Positions 49,570 to 58,526 of a DNA stretch of 64,000 nucleotides are shown here, in pieces (within the stretch, counting starts at the first letter, position 1; the number at the start of each line of letters is the position of its first letter). Location: positions 62,001-126,000 of the forward strand of contig JAZRMW010000061.1 in NCBI GenBank assembly GCA_045647865.1, written 5' to 3'. Made by a program: the position numbers and the translations under genes. The notes under the pieces are model-generated. The model saw only the letters and a list, made by a program, of their open reading frames with translations, was not told where the DNA came from and ran no database searches. The DNA comes from Phocaeicola_A sp045647865 (GTDB lineage Bacteria; Bacteroidota; Bacteroidia; Bacteroidales; Bacteroidaceae).

Positions 49570-50892
49570 ATGATAGAAAAAGCGCCTATCTGTACGGAAC
49601 AGGATTTGGCCAATGTATTGTTTGATAAATCGAAAAGGCCAGATGAAAAACTGACTGCAATCATTGAAAAAATCAATGATGAATACGAGTATTGGGATAA
49701 GGTGAAGTATAAGAATATACCCGAATCCTGCACCTCGGTACAGGAATTGTGGACCCGCGTAAAGGCTTCGCGCATTACCACCACAGTATATACTTGGGAC
49801 AGTTACAACGTCAGCTTTGGATTGACCAACCGGATGCAACGCATGTGCCACGAGTTTGACATGAACTTCGGTGGCTCGTGGGGCAACAGCGCCGTACTGT
49901 CACATGAAAACAGGGAACAGTATCTTATCAGTTCGTTGATGGAAGAGGCTATCTTCTCCAGCCAAATGGAAGGAGCTGCCACCACACGAAAGGTGGCCAA
50001 AGAGATGCTGCGCAAGAAAATGGCTCCCAAGGACAAGTCGCAACAGATGATAGCCAATAACTATCAGACTATCCAGTTTATTGTAGAGAACAAGGATACT
50101 CCGCTGACTCCTGAACTGGTCTTCCATATCCATCACCTGATGACTGAAAAGACATTGGAAAACCCCGAAGATGCCGGACGGCTTCGGATGAACGATGATG
50201 TAGTTGTAGAAGACGGAATTACACACGAAGTGGTACACACACCGCCACCTTATCAGGAGTTGCCCACGTTTGTCGAGGAATTGTGCCGTTATTTCAATGA
50301 AACAAATGCTAAAGTATTTGTACATCCCATTATTCGCGGCATCATCATCCACTTTATGATAGCCTACATGCACCCCTTTGTGGATGGAAATGGACGTACA
50401 GCCCGTACACTCTTCTATTGGTATATGCTGAAACAAGGTTATTGGTTGATGGAATACATGTCGGTATCGAGGGTTATTGCCAGTTCAAAGAAATCGTATG
50501 AGAAGGCATACCAATATGTGGAATCGGATGGAATGGACTTAGGCTATTTTATTGTCTATAATCTGAAGGTGCTGGATAAGGCTTTCAAGCAGTTGCAGGC
50601 TTACTTGAAGAAGAAACAGGAGGAAAAGACGTTAGCCAATACCTTCTTGCAATTGGGTAACATCAATGAACGTCAAGCACAGATTATACGAATGTATATA
50701 GATAATCCCAACGAGGTACTGACGGTAAAGGATGTGCAAACTAAATTCATGGTGACTGCCACTACAGCCAAGAGCGATATCACAGGACTGATGCAGCGTG
50801 GTATGCTGTCAGAAATAGCCTTCAACAAAGTGAAGAAGGGATACATAAAAGGAGAGAATTTTGACGAGTCCATCAAACAGATAAAACTATAA
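49570..50892 (+). CDS. Fic-family protein, class II self-inhibited
   Basis: This 440-aa protein starts at ATG 49570; the frame is open upstream but crosses the promoter. It has an N-terminal Fic_N region, the inhibitory motif SSQMEG (130-135; S/TxxxEG), the Fic active site HPFVDGNGRTAR (268-279), and a C-terminal winged helix (QAQIIRMYIDNPNEVLTVKDVQTKFMVTATTAKSDITGLM). Such proteins transfer AMP to targets once the inhibitory Glu is displaced. It precedes hsdR by 6 bp, so it is co-expressed with the restriction subunit. It differs clearly from the Bro-N/Fic protein upstream. Confidence 0.93.
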   Translation: MIEKAPICTEQDLANVLFDKSKRPDEKLTAIIEKINDEYEYWDKVKYKNIPESCTSVQELWTRVKASRITTTVYTWDSYNVSFGLTNRMQRMCHEFDMNFGGSWGNSAVLSHENREQYLISSLMEEAIFSSQMEGAATTRKVAKEMLRKKMAPKDKSQQMIANNYQTIQFIVENKDTPLTPELVFHIHHLMTEKTLENPEDAGRLRMNDDVVVEDGITHEVVHTPPPYQELPTFVEELCRYFNETNAKVFVHPIIRGIIIHFMIAYMHPFVDGNGRTARTLFYWYMLKQGYWLMEYMSVSRVIASSKKSYEKAYQYVESDGMDLGYFIVYNLKVLDKAFKQLQAYLKKKQEEKTLANTFLQLGNINERQAQIIRMYIDNPNEVLTVKDVQTKFMVTATTAKSDITGLMQRGMLSEIAFNKVKKGYIKGENFDESIKQIKL

Positions 50893-50898
50893 ACGCCC

Positions 50899-53800
50899 AT
50901 GTCACACTTCAACGAACATGCCCTTGAGATGGCCATTATGGAACTGTTCCAGCAGCAGGGGTATATCTATACCAATGGGGAACAGGTGCATAAGGAGGTT
51001 AGCGATGTGTTGCTCCGCGATGACCTGCGAATGTTCCTGCACAACAGGTATGCAGACATGACACCATTGGAGGTGGAGAGTGCCATTGCCCGACTGACGG
51101 CCAATGTGGGATTCTCGGACTATGAGAACAATGTGGCTACCTTCCACCTCATTACCGAAGGATTCTCATTGAAACGGGAGGATGCTTCGTTGCCCGACCT
51201 GTTTGTTGAACCGATTGACTTCGCGACCGAAAGCAACAACATTTTCCGCATTGTGAACCAGCTGGAGATACAAGGGCGGGAGAAACGGATACCTGACGGA
51301 ATAGTCTATGTGAACGGCTTGCCCATGGTAGTGCTGGAGTTCAAGAGTGCCGTGAAGGAGGAGACAACCATCAAGGATGCATTCACGCAACTGACCGTGT
51401 GTTATCGCCGCGACATACCGGAACTGTTCAAGTACAATGCCTTTGTGGTCATCAGCGACGGAGTGAACAGCAAATATGGTTCACTCTTTACGCCTTACGA
51501 ATTCTTCTATGCCTGGCGAAAGGTGAACCATAACGACAAGGCAGTGGATGGAATAAACTCCTTGCATACCATGATACAAGGCATGTTTCATAGAGAGCGG
51601 TTGCTCAGTGTGATAAAGGATTTTGTCTTTTTGCCTGATTCATCCACCAAAGAGATGAAGATTATTTGCCGCTATCCACAATTCTTTGCTACACACAAAT
51701 TGTTTGAAAACATCCGCTTGCACTCTAAGCTGAACGAAAACGGAGACGGTAAAGGAGGAACTTACTTCGGAGCCACAGGATGTGGAAAGAGTTTCACCAT
51801 GCTTTTCCTCACCAGAATGTTGATGCGGAGCCGTGAGTTTGCCAGTCCTACTATTATCCTGATAACCGACCGAACAGACCTTGATACACAGTTGGCTGGT
51901 CAATTCGGCAAGGCTAAGACATTCATTGGTGACGATTGTGTGGTGGAGGTAGAAAGTCGTGCCAAATTGCGCGAACATTTGACAGGACGTACGAGTGGAG
52001 GTGTATTCCTGACTACCATCCATAAATTTACGGAAGATACACAACTGTTGTCAGAGCGTGCCAATATCATCTGCATCTCGGACGAGGCACACCGTTCGCA
52101 AACCAACCTTACCCAACAACTGAGGCAAACGGAAACCGGATTGAAACGGAGCTACGGATTTGCAAAGTATCTGCACGACTCTTTACCTAATGCCACTTAT
52201 GTAGGCTTTACGGGTACACCAATTGATGCCACTATCGATGTGTTTGGCGAGGTGGTAGATGCCTATACTATGACTGAATCGGTGGCGGATGACATTACCC
52301 GCCGTATCGTGTATGAAGGACGTGCAGCAAAAGTGATGCTCGACCACTCGAAACTGCAAGAGATAGAGAACTACTACAGCCAATGTGCCGAAGAGGGGAC
52401 AAACGAATACCAGATAGAAGAAAGTAAGCGGGCAGTGACACAGATGGAACGCATTTTGGGTGATCCTGACCGCTTGCAGGCTGTGGCCGAAGACTTTATT
52501 GCCCACTATGAAAACCGTATTGCAGAAGGTAGTACGGTAGAGGGGAAAGCCATGTTTGTCTGCTCTAATCGTACCATTGCTTACGAACTATATAAGAAAA
52601 TCATTGCCTTGCGTCCTGAATGGGCAAAGAAACCAGGGATGCAAGAGGAGGTGGCGGATTGTGGAATAGCCGCCGAAACGGTTTCACTCTTTGACAATAA
52701 ACCAATTCCGTTGGAAAGAGTCAAGATGGTGATGACCCGCAACAAGGATGATGTGAAGGAACTCTACGACCTGTTAGGAACCGAAGAGGAGCGGAAGAAC
52801 CTGGACGTGCAGTTCAAGAATCCTAAATCGAACTTCAAAATAGCCATTGTTGTGGATATGTGGATCACGGGGTTTGATGTCCCTTGCCTGGATACCATGT
52901 ATATTGACAAACCATTGCAACAGCATACGCTGATTCAGACCATATCGCGTGTGAACCGTGTCTATCCGGGTAAAGATAAGGGCTTGGTGGTGGACTACAT
53001 CGGCATAAAGAACAATCTGAATACGGCTCTGAAGAAATATGCTACAGGAGAAAACGAAGATGACGGTTCGGTGGAAGCCGTGGAGCATTCCATCGTGATG
53101 GTGAAAGATGAGTTGGATATCCTGCGACGGATGTTCGGCAGTTTTAACTACAGCAAGTTCTCGACTGGTACACCTTTGGAACAGTTGGATTGCCTGAACC
53201 GAGGTGCTGAATATGCACAAACCACCCAAGAAATGGAAAATCAGTTTATGGGACACACCAAGAAACTGAAATCGGCTTTCAACCTATGCAGCAACAGCGA
53301 ACAGATAACCTCCGAAGAGCGCGAAGATATCCATTTCTTCTGTGGGGTACGCTCCATCATCTACAAACTGACCAAGGGAGAAACACCCGATGCCTCGCAA
53401 ATGAACAAACGGGTAAGCGAAATGATTGAAGAGGCTATCCAATCAGAAGGGGTAGAAGAGATTATCCAAATAGGTAACGATCGAGAAAACTTGGACGTAC
53501 TGAGCGAGGAATATATGGAGCGATTGGCCAAGCTGAAAATGCCGAATACCAAAGTGAAATTGATGGAACGTTTGCTGAAAATGGTCATCTCTGACTTCAA
53601 GAAGGTGAATAAGATAAAAGGTATAGATTTCACCAAACGATTGAATGATTTGGTCATTAGATATAACGACCGTTCGGACAGTGCCATCTTTGCCGATGAA
53701 GTGTTAACTGAGGTGGCAAACCAAATGGCTGAATTGCTGAAAGAGATAAATAAGGAAAAGAAATCTTTCAAAGATTTGGGAATAACTTATGAAGAAAAGG

Positions 53801-54069
53801 CTTTCTATGATATTCTGATAGCTGTAGCCAAACAATTCGGCTTTGATTATCCTGAAGACAAAGCGAAAATATTAGCTGGAGAGATAAAGAATATCGTAGA
53901 TGATAAATCCAAATATACCGACTGGGCCAAAAGAGATGATATCAAAGCTGAGTTAAAAATGGACTTGATTCTTATTTTGGCAGAATATGGTTATCCACCT
54001 GTAACCAACGATGAAGTATTCAAAGAGATATTTGAACAGGCGGAGAATTTCAAAAAATATAACGATTAA
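50899..54069 (+). CDS. hsdR: Type I restriction endonuclease subunit R
   Basis: HsdR translocates DNA with ATP and cleaves it at a distance. The 1056-aa protein has the PD-(D/E)xK nuclease (Asp133 in IPDGIVYVNG, Glu147 and Lys149 in VVLEFKSAV), helicase motif I GATGCGKS (291-298), DEAH (395-398), motif III GFTGTP, and the later SF2 motifs (DMWITGFDVPCLDT, QTISRVNR). A C-terminal helical region (about 850-1056) binds the MTase core. All active residues look intact. It ends with a strong terminator. Confidence 0.97.
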   Translation: MSHFNEHALEMAIMELFQQQGYIYTNGEQVHKEVSDVLLRDDLRMFLHNRYADMTPLEVESAIARLTANVGFSDYENNVATFHLITEGFSLKREDASLPDLFVEPIDFATESNNIFRIVNQLEIQGREKRIPDGIVYVNGLPMVVLEFKSAVKEETTIKDAFTQLTVCYRRDIPELFKYNAFVVISDGVNSKYGSLFTPYEFFYAWRKVNHNDKAVDGINSLHTMIQGMFHRERLLSVIKDFVFLPDSSTKEMKIICRYPQFFATHKLFENIRLHSKLNENGDGKGGTYFGATGCGKSFTMLFLTRMLMRSREFASPTIILITDRTDLDTQLAGQFGKAKTFIGDDCVVEVESRAKLREHLTGRTSGGVFLTTIHKFTEDTQLLSERANIICISDEAHRSQTNLTQQLRQTETGLKRSYGFAKYLHDSLPNATYVGFTGTPIDATIDVFGEVVDAYTMTESVADDITRRIVYEGRAAKVMLDHSKLQEIENYYSQCAEEGTNEYQIEESKRAVTQMERILGDPDRLQAVAEDFIAHYENRIAEGSTVEGKAMFVCSNRTIAYELYKKIIALRPEWAKKPGMQEEVADCGIAAETVSLFDNKPIPLERVKMVMTRNKDDVKELYDLLGTEEERKNLDVQFKNPKSNFKIAIVVDMWITGFDVPCLDTMYIDKPLQQHTLIQTISRVNRVYPGKDKGLVVDYIGIKNNLNTALKKYATGENEDDGSVEAVEHSIVMVKDELDILRRMFGSFNYSKFSTGTPLEQLDCLNRGAEYAQTTQEMENQFMGHTKKLKSAFNLCSNSEQITSEEREDIHFFCGVRSIIYKLTKGETPDASQMNKRVSEMIEEAIQSEGVEEIIQIGNDRENLDVLSEEYMERLAKLKMPNTKVKLMERLLKMVISDFKKVNKIKGIDFTKRLNDLVIRYNDRSDSAIFADEVLTEVANQMAELLKEINKEKKSFKDLGITYEEKAFYDILIAVAKQFGFDYPEDKAKILAGEIKNIVDDKSKYTDWAKRDDIKAELKMDLILILAEYGYPPVTNDEVFKEIFEQAENFKKYND

Positions 54070-54108
54070 ATAACCAATCCCTTTACCCACATTCTCCCCT
54101 CTCCTTTA

Positions 54109-54155
54109 CCTCCCCTTTACCTGAAGTCAAGATTCGGGTAAAGGGGAGGTTTCTT
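54109..54155 (+). terminator. Terminator of the restriction locus
   Basis: CCTCCCCTTTACC (54109-54121) pairs perfectly with GGTAAAGGGGAGG (54137-54149), loop 15 nt, then TTTCTTTT. Confidence 0.85.
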
Positions 54156-54187
54156 TTGTTTTAGGGCTGTTTTTACCCTTACCTTTG
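54155..54187 (+). promoter_or_regulatory. Promoter of the DUF5675 / HU-like cassette
   Basis: TTTG at 54155-54158, a 21-bp spacer and TACCTTTG at 54180-54187, directly after the hsdR terminator. Confidence 0.65.
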
Positions 54188-54257
54188 CATCAGTCATTCC
54201 GACGGGCCCGGGAGTGACACGTGAGTGATACCTTATACTATTAACAACGTAAAAGTG

Positions 54258-54680
54258 ATGCAGAAAATGAAAAGATTGACATTGACACGAATAAGCAGAC
54301 AAGGGGAATGTACGATAGGGATTCTGCACGAAGGGGGTACCATCCTCTGCTATACACTGGAACCTCAGTGGCGCGACCTTGAGCACGAAAAGAAGGTGAT
54401 GGGAAGGACGGCTATCCCGGAAGGGACGTACCGCATACGGATGTCGCCCTCGAAGAAGTTCCGCCGGATGATGCCTTACCTGATGGAGGTGCCGAACTTC
54501 ACGGGGGTGATGATTCACCCGGGAAACAGGGTGGAGGATACGGAAGGATGCATCCTGGTGGGTGAACGCGACAAGCTGAATACGCTGATGTACTCACGAA
54601 GGACCTTTGAACGACTGTACAACACCTTGTTTGAACAGGCCAATGAGGAAGGTGGAGAATTGGAAATCATGATTGAATGA
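54258..54680 (+). CDS. DUF5675 family protein
   Basis: This 140-aa protein matches DUF5675: LTLTRISRQGECTIGILHEGGTILCYTLEPQWR, AIPEGTYRIRM, NFTGVMIHPGNRVEDTEGCILVG. The GMIHPGN(x)n(x)DTEGCI pattern places His, Asp and Cys as in L,D-transpeptidase-like and phage-lysis-associated proteins, but the activity is unproven. I use ATG 54258; GTG 54225 and ATG 54267 are alternatives. It leads a cassette of four small genes often found near polysaccharide loci in Bacteroidales, where an amidase commonly takes this slot. Confidence 0.85.
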   Translation: MQKMKRLTLTRISRQGECTIGILHEGGTILCYTLEPQWRDLEHEKKVMGRTAIPEGTYRIRMSPSKKFRRMMPYLMEVPNFTGVMIHPGNRVEDTEGCILVGERDKLNTLMYSRRTFERLYNTLFEQANEEGGELEIMIE

Positions 54681-54702
54681 CACTGTAAAACCTATTGTAA
54701 AA

Positions 54703-54846
54703 ATGGAGAAAGAAAAGATTGGAAAGACTAAAAACCCCGGCCACATAAAGTGGATGGTGGTGCTGATGAAGTTCATTGAGCTAATCATCAATCTGGTGAA
54801 GAACCAGAAAAAGGCTGATCAGGCTAAAGAATCTGAGAAGGAATAA
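54703..54846 (+). CDS. Small protein, 47 aa
   Basis: A 47-codon frame from ATG 54703 encodes a basic N-terminus (MEKEKIGKTKNPGHIKW), a hydrophobic helix (MVVLMKFIELIINLV) and a charged Lys/Glu tail. It sits 22 bp after DUF5675 and 64 bp before the HU-like gene, on the same strand. It resembles the small membrane-helix proteins that accompany HU-like genes in this cassette. The following 64 bp contain three TTAAAAACT repeats. Confidence 0.65.
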   Translation: MEKEKIGKTKNPGHIKWMVVLMKFIELIINLVKNQKKADQAKESEKE

Positions 54847-54910
54847 ACTAACTTAAAAACTAACAAACTTATCAACTTAAAAACTAACTAATTTAAAAAC
54901 TTAAAAGATT

Positions 54911-55390
54911 ATGAGTACAATTGTTATTAAAAAGAATTTGCAGCGTGTCGGATATGCTAAGGCCGACAAGTACATCACTTCACCCGTACGTTATTCAACC
55001 ATTTCAACCGAAGACTTGTTGAAGTACGCCAGTCAGAACTCCGGTATTCCGAAAGCACAGATGATGGCTGCTTTCTATGCCATCAACCAACAGGTGGAGC
55101 AGTTCATCCTGAACGGACATACCTTGCAACTGGGTACATTGGGATACTTCTTCCTGTCGCTTAAGACAAAGGCAACTGACGTAGAGAAGGAAGCGGGTGT
55201 GGATTCCATCAAGAAATTGGCATTGAAATTCCGTCAGAGCAAGCAAATGGGAATCATGATCAGCCAGAATGTACAGTTTGACTGCTTGAACAAGAAGAAC
55301 GATGACGATGAGGAAGAAGACGAAACTACCGACAGTGGAAATGAAAACACCGGAGCGGGTGGAAACGATGACGGAAATAATCCACTCTAA
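54911..55390 (+). CDS. HU-like DNA-binding protein with acidic tail
   Basis: This 159-aa protein belongs to the HU/IHF superfamily variant of Bacteroidales: an N-terminal extension (IVIKKNLQRVGYAKADKYITSPVRYST), helices ISTEDLLKYASQNSGIPKAQMMAAFYAINQQVEQFILNGHTLQLGTLGYFFLSLK, then a basic strand region. The last ~35 residues are acidic and low complexity (KKNDDDEEEDETTDSG). Genes of this type commonly lie next to polysaccharide loci; one begins 3 kb away here. Regulatory or nucleoid role inferred. Confidence 0.9.
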   Translation: MSTIVIKKNLQRVGYAKADKYITSPVRYSTISTEDLLKYASQNSGIPKAQMMAAFYAINQQVEQFILNGHTLQLGTLGYFFLSLKTKATDVEKEAGVDSIKKLALKFRQSKQMGIMISQNVQFDCLNKKNDDDEEEDETTDSGNENTGAGGNDDGNNPL

Positions 55391-55401
55391 ATGATTGAAC
55401 A

Positions 55402-55596
55402 ATGAAGAATGTACAGATATTGACAGCTTTGGTTGTTTTGGCTACAGGTGTGATGCTCGCATATATCGACTACTTCATGCCTCCCATCGGACAGATAACA
55501 GATTCTGTACTTGCTTACTTGACACACACGATGATGTTTGCAGGTTCAATCTTAGGTGTGAAAACGTATGTGGATTATCGACTTCCCAAATCATAG
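55402..55596 (+). CDS. Small membrane protein, 64 aa
   Basis: Two hydrophobic segments (VQILTALVVLATGVMLAYIDYF and SVLAYLTHTMMFAGSILGV) make up nearly the whole protein. Function unknown. It begins 11 bp after the HU-like gene and closes the cassette; a terminator follows 20 bp downstream. Confidence 0.75.
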   Translation: MKNVQILTALVVLATGVMLAYIDYFMPPIGQITDSVLAYLTHTMMFAGSILGVKTYVDYRLPKS

Positions 55597-55615
55597 CGGA
55601 AGGTAGTATGTGACG

Positions 55616-55655
55616 AAAAGTAGGGTGTGAAAAAATAGCATACCCTACTTTTTTT
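55616..55655 (+). terminator. Terminator of the HU-like cassette
   Basis: AAAAGTAGGGT (55616-55626) pairs perfectly with ACCCTACTTTT (55642-55652), followed by more T residues; probably bidirectional. Confidence 0.85.
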
Positions 55656-55658
55656 CTT

Positions 55659-56049
55659 TTATCCACACCCCCTGAATAATTGTTCACAACCTGTGAATAA
55701 CCTGTTAATAAACGGTTGATTCATACAAGGAGAAAAAGTGGATAATTTATTTGCAGAATCAAGAAAACCATATATACCAATGAAGAGAATGAAAACTCCA
55801 AAAATAAAAAAGGAAAGTTAATTATCATGTTTGAACACACTTTTCAGTCTATTTTCACTCTATATTTCGCATAAAGTTCTTAACTTTGCCCACAATTAAC
55901 AGGGTGTGGATAAGTGTGGATAAAGAAAATAGAATAATCTCTGTTTCAATAAATAAACATACAATGCCACCTGTTGATAACCTGATGATAACTGATGACA
56001 AGGGTTTAATAACTTCATGGACAAGAAAAAGAGGAAAATCTTATCCACT
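55659..56049. other. oriC: DnaA-box cluster, candidate replication origin
   Basis: Perfect DnaA boxes lie at 55659-55667 (TTATCCACA), 55905-55913 and 55915-55923 (both TGTGGATAA, minus orientation, 10 bp apart). One-mismatch boxes lie at 55692-55700, 55737-55745, 55972-55980 and 56041-56049, with weaker ones at 55680-55688, 55703-55711 and 55983-55991. The ~460-bp gap (55656-56118) has no gene and is AT-rich between 55740 and 55880, suiting an unwinding element. The next gene is nadA; dnaA is not adjacent. A TAACTTTG -7 box at 55881-55888 may serve nadA. Confidence 0.6.
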
Positions 56050-56118
56050 CTATTAACAGCCTAATATCATCAACATACATTTCTCTATTAAAAAAGAAAA
56101 AAGATAAAATAATAAGTT

Positions 56119-57111
56119 ATGGTTAACGAGAACTGGTTGAAGAAGAGATTTGTGGACGAAACGGTCGATAAGTCCATTGACTTGAAGAGTGAGATTGACA
56201 GATTGCGCAAGGAGAAGAATGCCGTCATCCTGGCACACTATTACCAGAGTGGCGAATTGCAGGACATAGCTGACTATGTAGGCGACAGCTTGGCATTGGC
56301 TCAGTGGGCAGCAAAAACGGATGCTGACATCATTGTGATGTGTGGTGTTCATTTCATGGGTGAAACGGCCAAGGTGCTTTGTCCGGACAAGAAGGTGCTT
56401 GTGCCCGACTTGAATGCAGGTTGTTCACTGGCCGACAGTTGCAACGCTGAAGAGTTTGCCAAATTTGTGGGTGAGCATCCTGACCATACGGTTATCTCAT
56501 ACGTAAACACTACGGCTGCGGTGAAGGCGGTGACAGATGTGGTAGTGACCAGTACGAATGCACGCCAGATTGTGGAGAGTTTCCCCATGGAGGAGAAGAT
56601 AATCTTTGGTCCTGATCGCAATTTGGGTGGATATATCAATGCCATTACGGGTCGTCAGATGCTCCTTTGGAATGGTGCTTGCCATGTGCACGAACAATTC
56701 TCGGTGCAGAAGATTGTGGAGTTGAAGCAACAGTATCCCGATGCAGAGGTGTTGGCTCATCCTGAATGCAAAGGTGCGTTGGTGAAGTTGGCTGATGTGG
56801 TTGGCTCTACAGCTGCTTTGTTGAAACATGCGGTGAAGAGTGAGAAGAAGGATTTCATCGTGGCTACCGAAAGTGGTATCCTACACGAGATGCAGAAGCA
56901 GTGCCCTGAGAAGAACTTTATCCCTGCTCCTCCCGAAGACAGCACTTGTGCTTGCAACGAGTGCAACTACATGCGTCTGAATACACTGGAAAAACTTTAC
57001 AATACCCTGAAGTACGAATGGCCTGCTGTAGAAGTGGATGCTGCTATTGCTGAGAAGGCCGTACGTCCCATTCACCGGATGTTGGAGATTTCTGAGAAGT
57101 TGGGATTGTGA
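56119..57111 (+). CDS. nadA: Quinolinate synthase
   Basis: NadA condenses iminoaspartate with dihydroxyacetone phosphate to quinolinate in NAD synthesis, using an oxygen-sensitive [4Fe-4S] cluster. The 330-aa protein shows ILAHYYQSGELQDIADYVGDSLALAQ, MCGVHFMGETAKVL (first cluster Cys), the DxNAGC-like DLNAGCSLADSC, HPEC and the last Cys region CACNECNYMRLNTLEKL. nadB and nadC are not adjacent. Confidence 0.97.
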   Translation: MVNENWLKKRFVDETVDKSIDLKSEIDRLRKEKNAVILAHYYQSGELQDIADYVGDSLALAQWAAKTDADIIVMCGVHFMGETAKVLCPDKKVLVPDLNAGCSLADSCNAEEFAKFVGEHPDHTVISYVNTTAAVKAVTDVVVTSTNARQIVESFPMEEKIIFGPDRNLGGYINAITGRQMLLWNGACHVHEQFSVQKIVELKQQYPDAEVLAHPECKGALVKLADVVGSTAALLKHAVKSEKKDFIVATESGILHEMQKQCPEKNFIPAPPEDSTCACNECNYMRLNTLEKLYNTLKYEWPAVEVDAAIAEKAVRPIHRMLEISEKLGL

Positions 57112-57162
57112 TTCGGATTTTCTCCCATAGAATATAGACGAACTACTATCTGAATATAATAG

Positions 57163-58344
57163 ATGAAAAGAGTTGTATGTGCCATGTTCGTGGCAATGGG
57201 TTTCTGCTTGTGTGCAGGTTCTCTCCCTGTGATGGGACAAAAGAAAAAGGCCAAGCCACGTCCGAATGAAGTGTATGAATTGCGGAACGACATGCCTGTC
57301 TTTCTTGACCAATTGAAGGAGGAACTGACTTATCCGTTGGCGTGGGAAAATAGCGGTATGCGTTTCAAGAAATGGCGTAAGGCGGCACGGGCCAAATTGG
57401 AGGAATGTATGATGACTCCTCCACGTCCTTCGGAAAATTGGGATATGGAGGTGGTGGCTACCGAAAAACGTCAGGGATACGAGGTGAAGAAGATTAAGTT
57501 CAACCTCACGGCTTATTCTCGTGTACCGGCTTATTTGTGTGTGCCCGAAGGTGAAGGTCCTCATCCGGCTGTAGTGCTGATGCACGACCATGGAGCACAC
57601 TTTACCATTGGTAAGGAGAAGATGGTGCGTCCCTTCGGTGTGGATTCATTGGTGTTGCAAGATGCGGATGAATGGGCTCACGGATGCTACGAAGACCAAT
57701 ATGTGGGCGATTATCTGGCCAGTCGCGGATATGTGGTGCTTACGCTCGATGCTCTCTTTTGGGGTGAACGTGGACGTAAGGAAGGGGCTGATTACGAGGG
57801 GCAGCAGGTCATTGCCTGTGTATTCCAGCAATTGGGTCGTTCATGGAGTGGTTCAACCACTTTTGAAGATGCATACTCTGCTGAATTTTTGGCTTCGTTG
57901 CCCGAGGTGGACGGTGAGCGTATCGGTGCTATGGGATTCTCTATGGGGGCTTATCGTACGTGGATGGTATCAGCTTTGACTGACCGTATCAAGGCCGGTG
58001 CGGCCGTTTGTTGGATGACTACTACCGACTATCAGCTTCATTGGGATTATCGAAAAGGAAAGGGTGGATCTGACTTTGCCAATACCCTTCCGATGATTCG
58101 TCAGTATATGGATTATCCTCATATTGCCTCTATTGCTTGTCCAAAACCCATGCTCTTCTTCAACGGACGTCAGGACAAACTTTTCCCTGTCATTGCCGTA
58201 GAGAAGGCATACGACCAAATTCGTAGTGTCTATGAAAGTCAGAATGCCTCAGACAAGTTGGTAACCAAACTTTGGGATTTGCACCATTTCTGTAATAAGG
58301 AAATACAGAAGGAGGTAGCTGATTGGTTGGATAAAGTGTTGTAG
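57163..58344 (+). CDS. Secreted alpha/beta hydrolase (dienelactone-hydrolase-like)
   Basis: This 393-aa exported protein has a signal peptide (VVCAMFVAMGFCLCAGSLPVMG). Its hydrolase fold carries the oxyanion region VVLMHDHGAHFTIGKEK, nucleophile GFSMGAYRTW, acid NGRQDKLFP and His in LHHFC. The sequence type is that of Abhydrolase_7/acetyl-xylan-esterase relatives seen in Bacteroides; the substrate is unknown. It starts 51 bp after nadA. Confidence 0.87.
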   Translation: MKRVVCAMFVAMGFCLCAGSLPVMGQKKKAKPRPNEVYELRNDMPVFLDQLKEELTYPLAWENSGMRFKKWRKAARAKLEECMMTPPRPSENWDMEVVATEKRQGYEVKKIKFNLTAYSRVPAYLCVPEGEGPHPAVVLMHDHGAHFTIGKEKMVRPFGVDSLVLQDADEWAHGCYEDQYVGDYLASRGYVVLTLDALFWGERGRKEGADYEGQQVIACVFQQLGRSWSGSTTFEDAYSAEFLASLPEVDGERIGAMGFSMGAYRTWMVSALTDRIKAGAAVCWMTTTDYQLHWDYRKGKGGSDFANTLPMIRQYMDYPHIASIACPKPMLFFNGRQDKLFPVIAVEKAYDQIRSVYESQNASDKLVTKLWDLHHFCNKEIQKEVADWLDKVL

Positions 58345-58427
58345 TATATGGTTTGTAATACAAACAAAATACGGATGTTAAGCACGAAAGATTTAAATAT
58401 TCAAGGCTTGACATCCGTATTTTGTTT

Positions 58428-58509
58428 AAGAATGCAATGATACTGTCCGAAGAATGCATTCTTTCATTGCTAAGAATGGTATTCTTTTATGACTAAGAAT
58501 AGCATTCTT
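58428..58509. repeat. Array E: four AAGAAT...ATTCTT dyads, 22-23 bp period, between convergent genes
   Basis: Units start at 58428, 58450, 58472 and 58495 (steps 22, 22, 23). The last three are AAGAATGCATTCTT, AAGAATGGTATTCTT and AAGAATAGCATTCTT, all near-perfect dyads; the first keeps only the left half. The array lies between the 3' ends of two convergent genes (stops at 58344 and 58527), so it cannot be a promoter operator for either. The last unit's T run could help terminate rightward transcription. Confidence 0.85.
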
Positions 58510-58526
58510 TTTTCGAATTTATCGTA

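Noticed and set aside
1306..58509. The four dyad arrays as CRISPR arrays
   Set aside because: Units are contiguous 19-23 bp dyads with no unique spacers of CRISPR length, and no cas gene is in the window.
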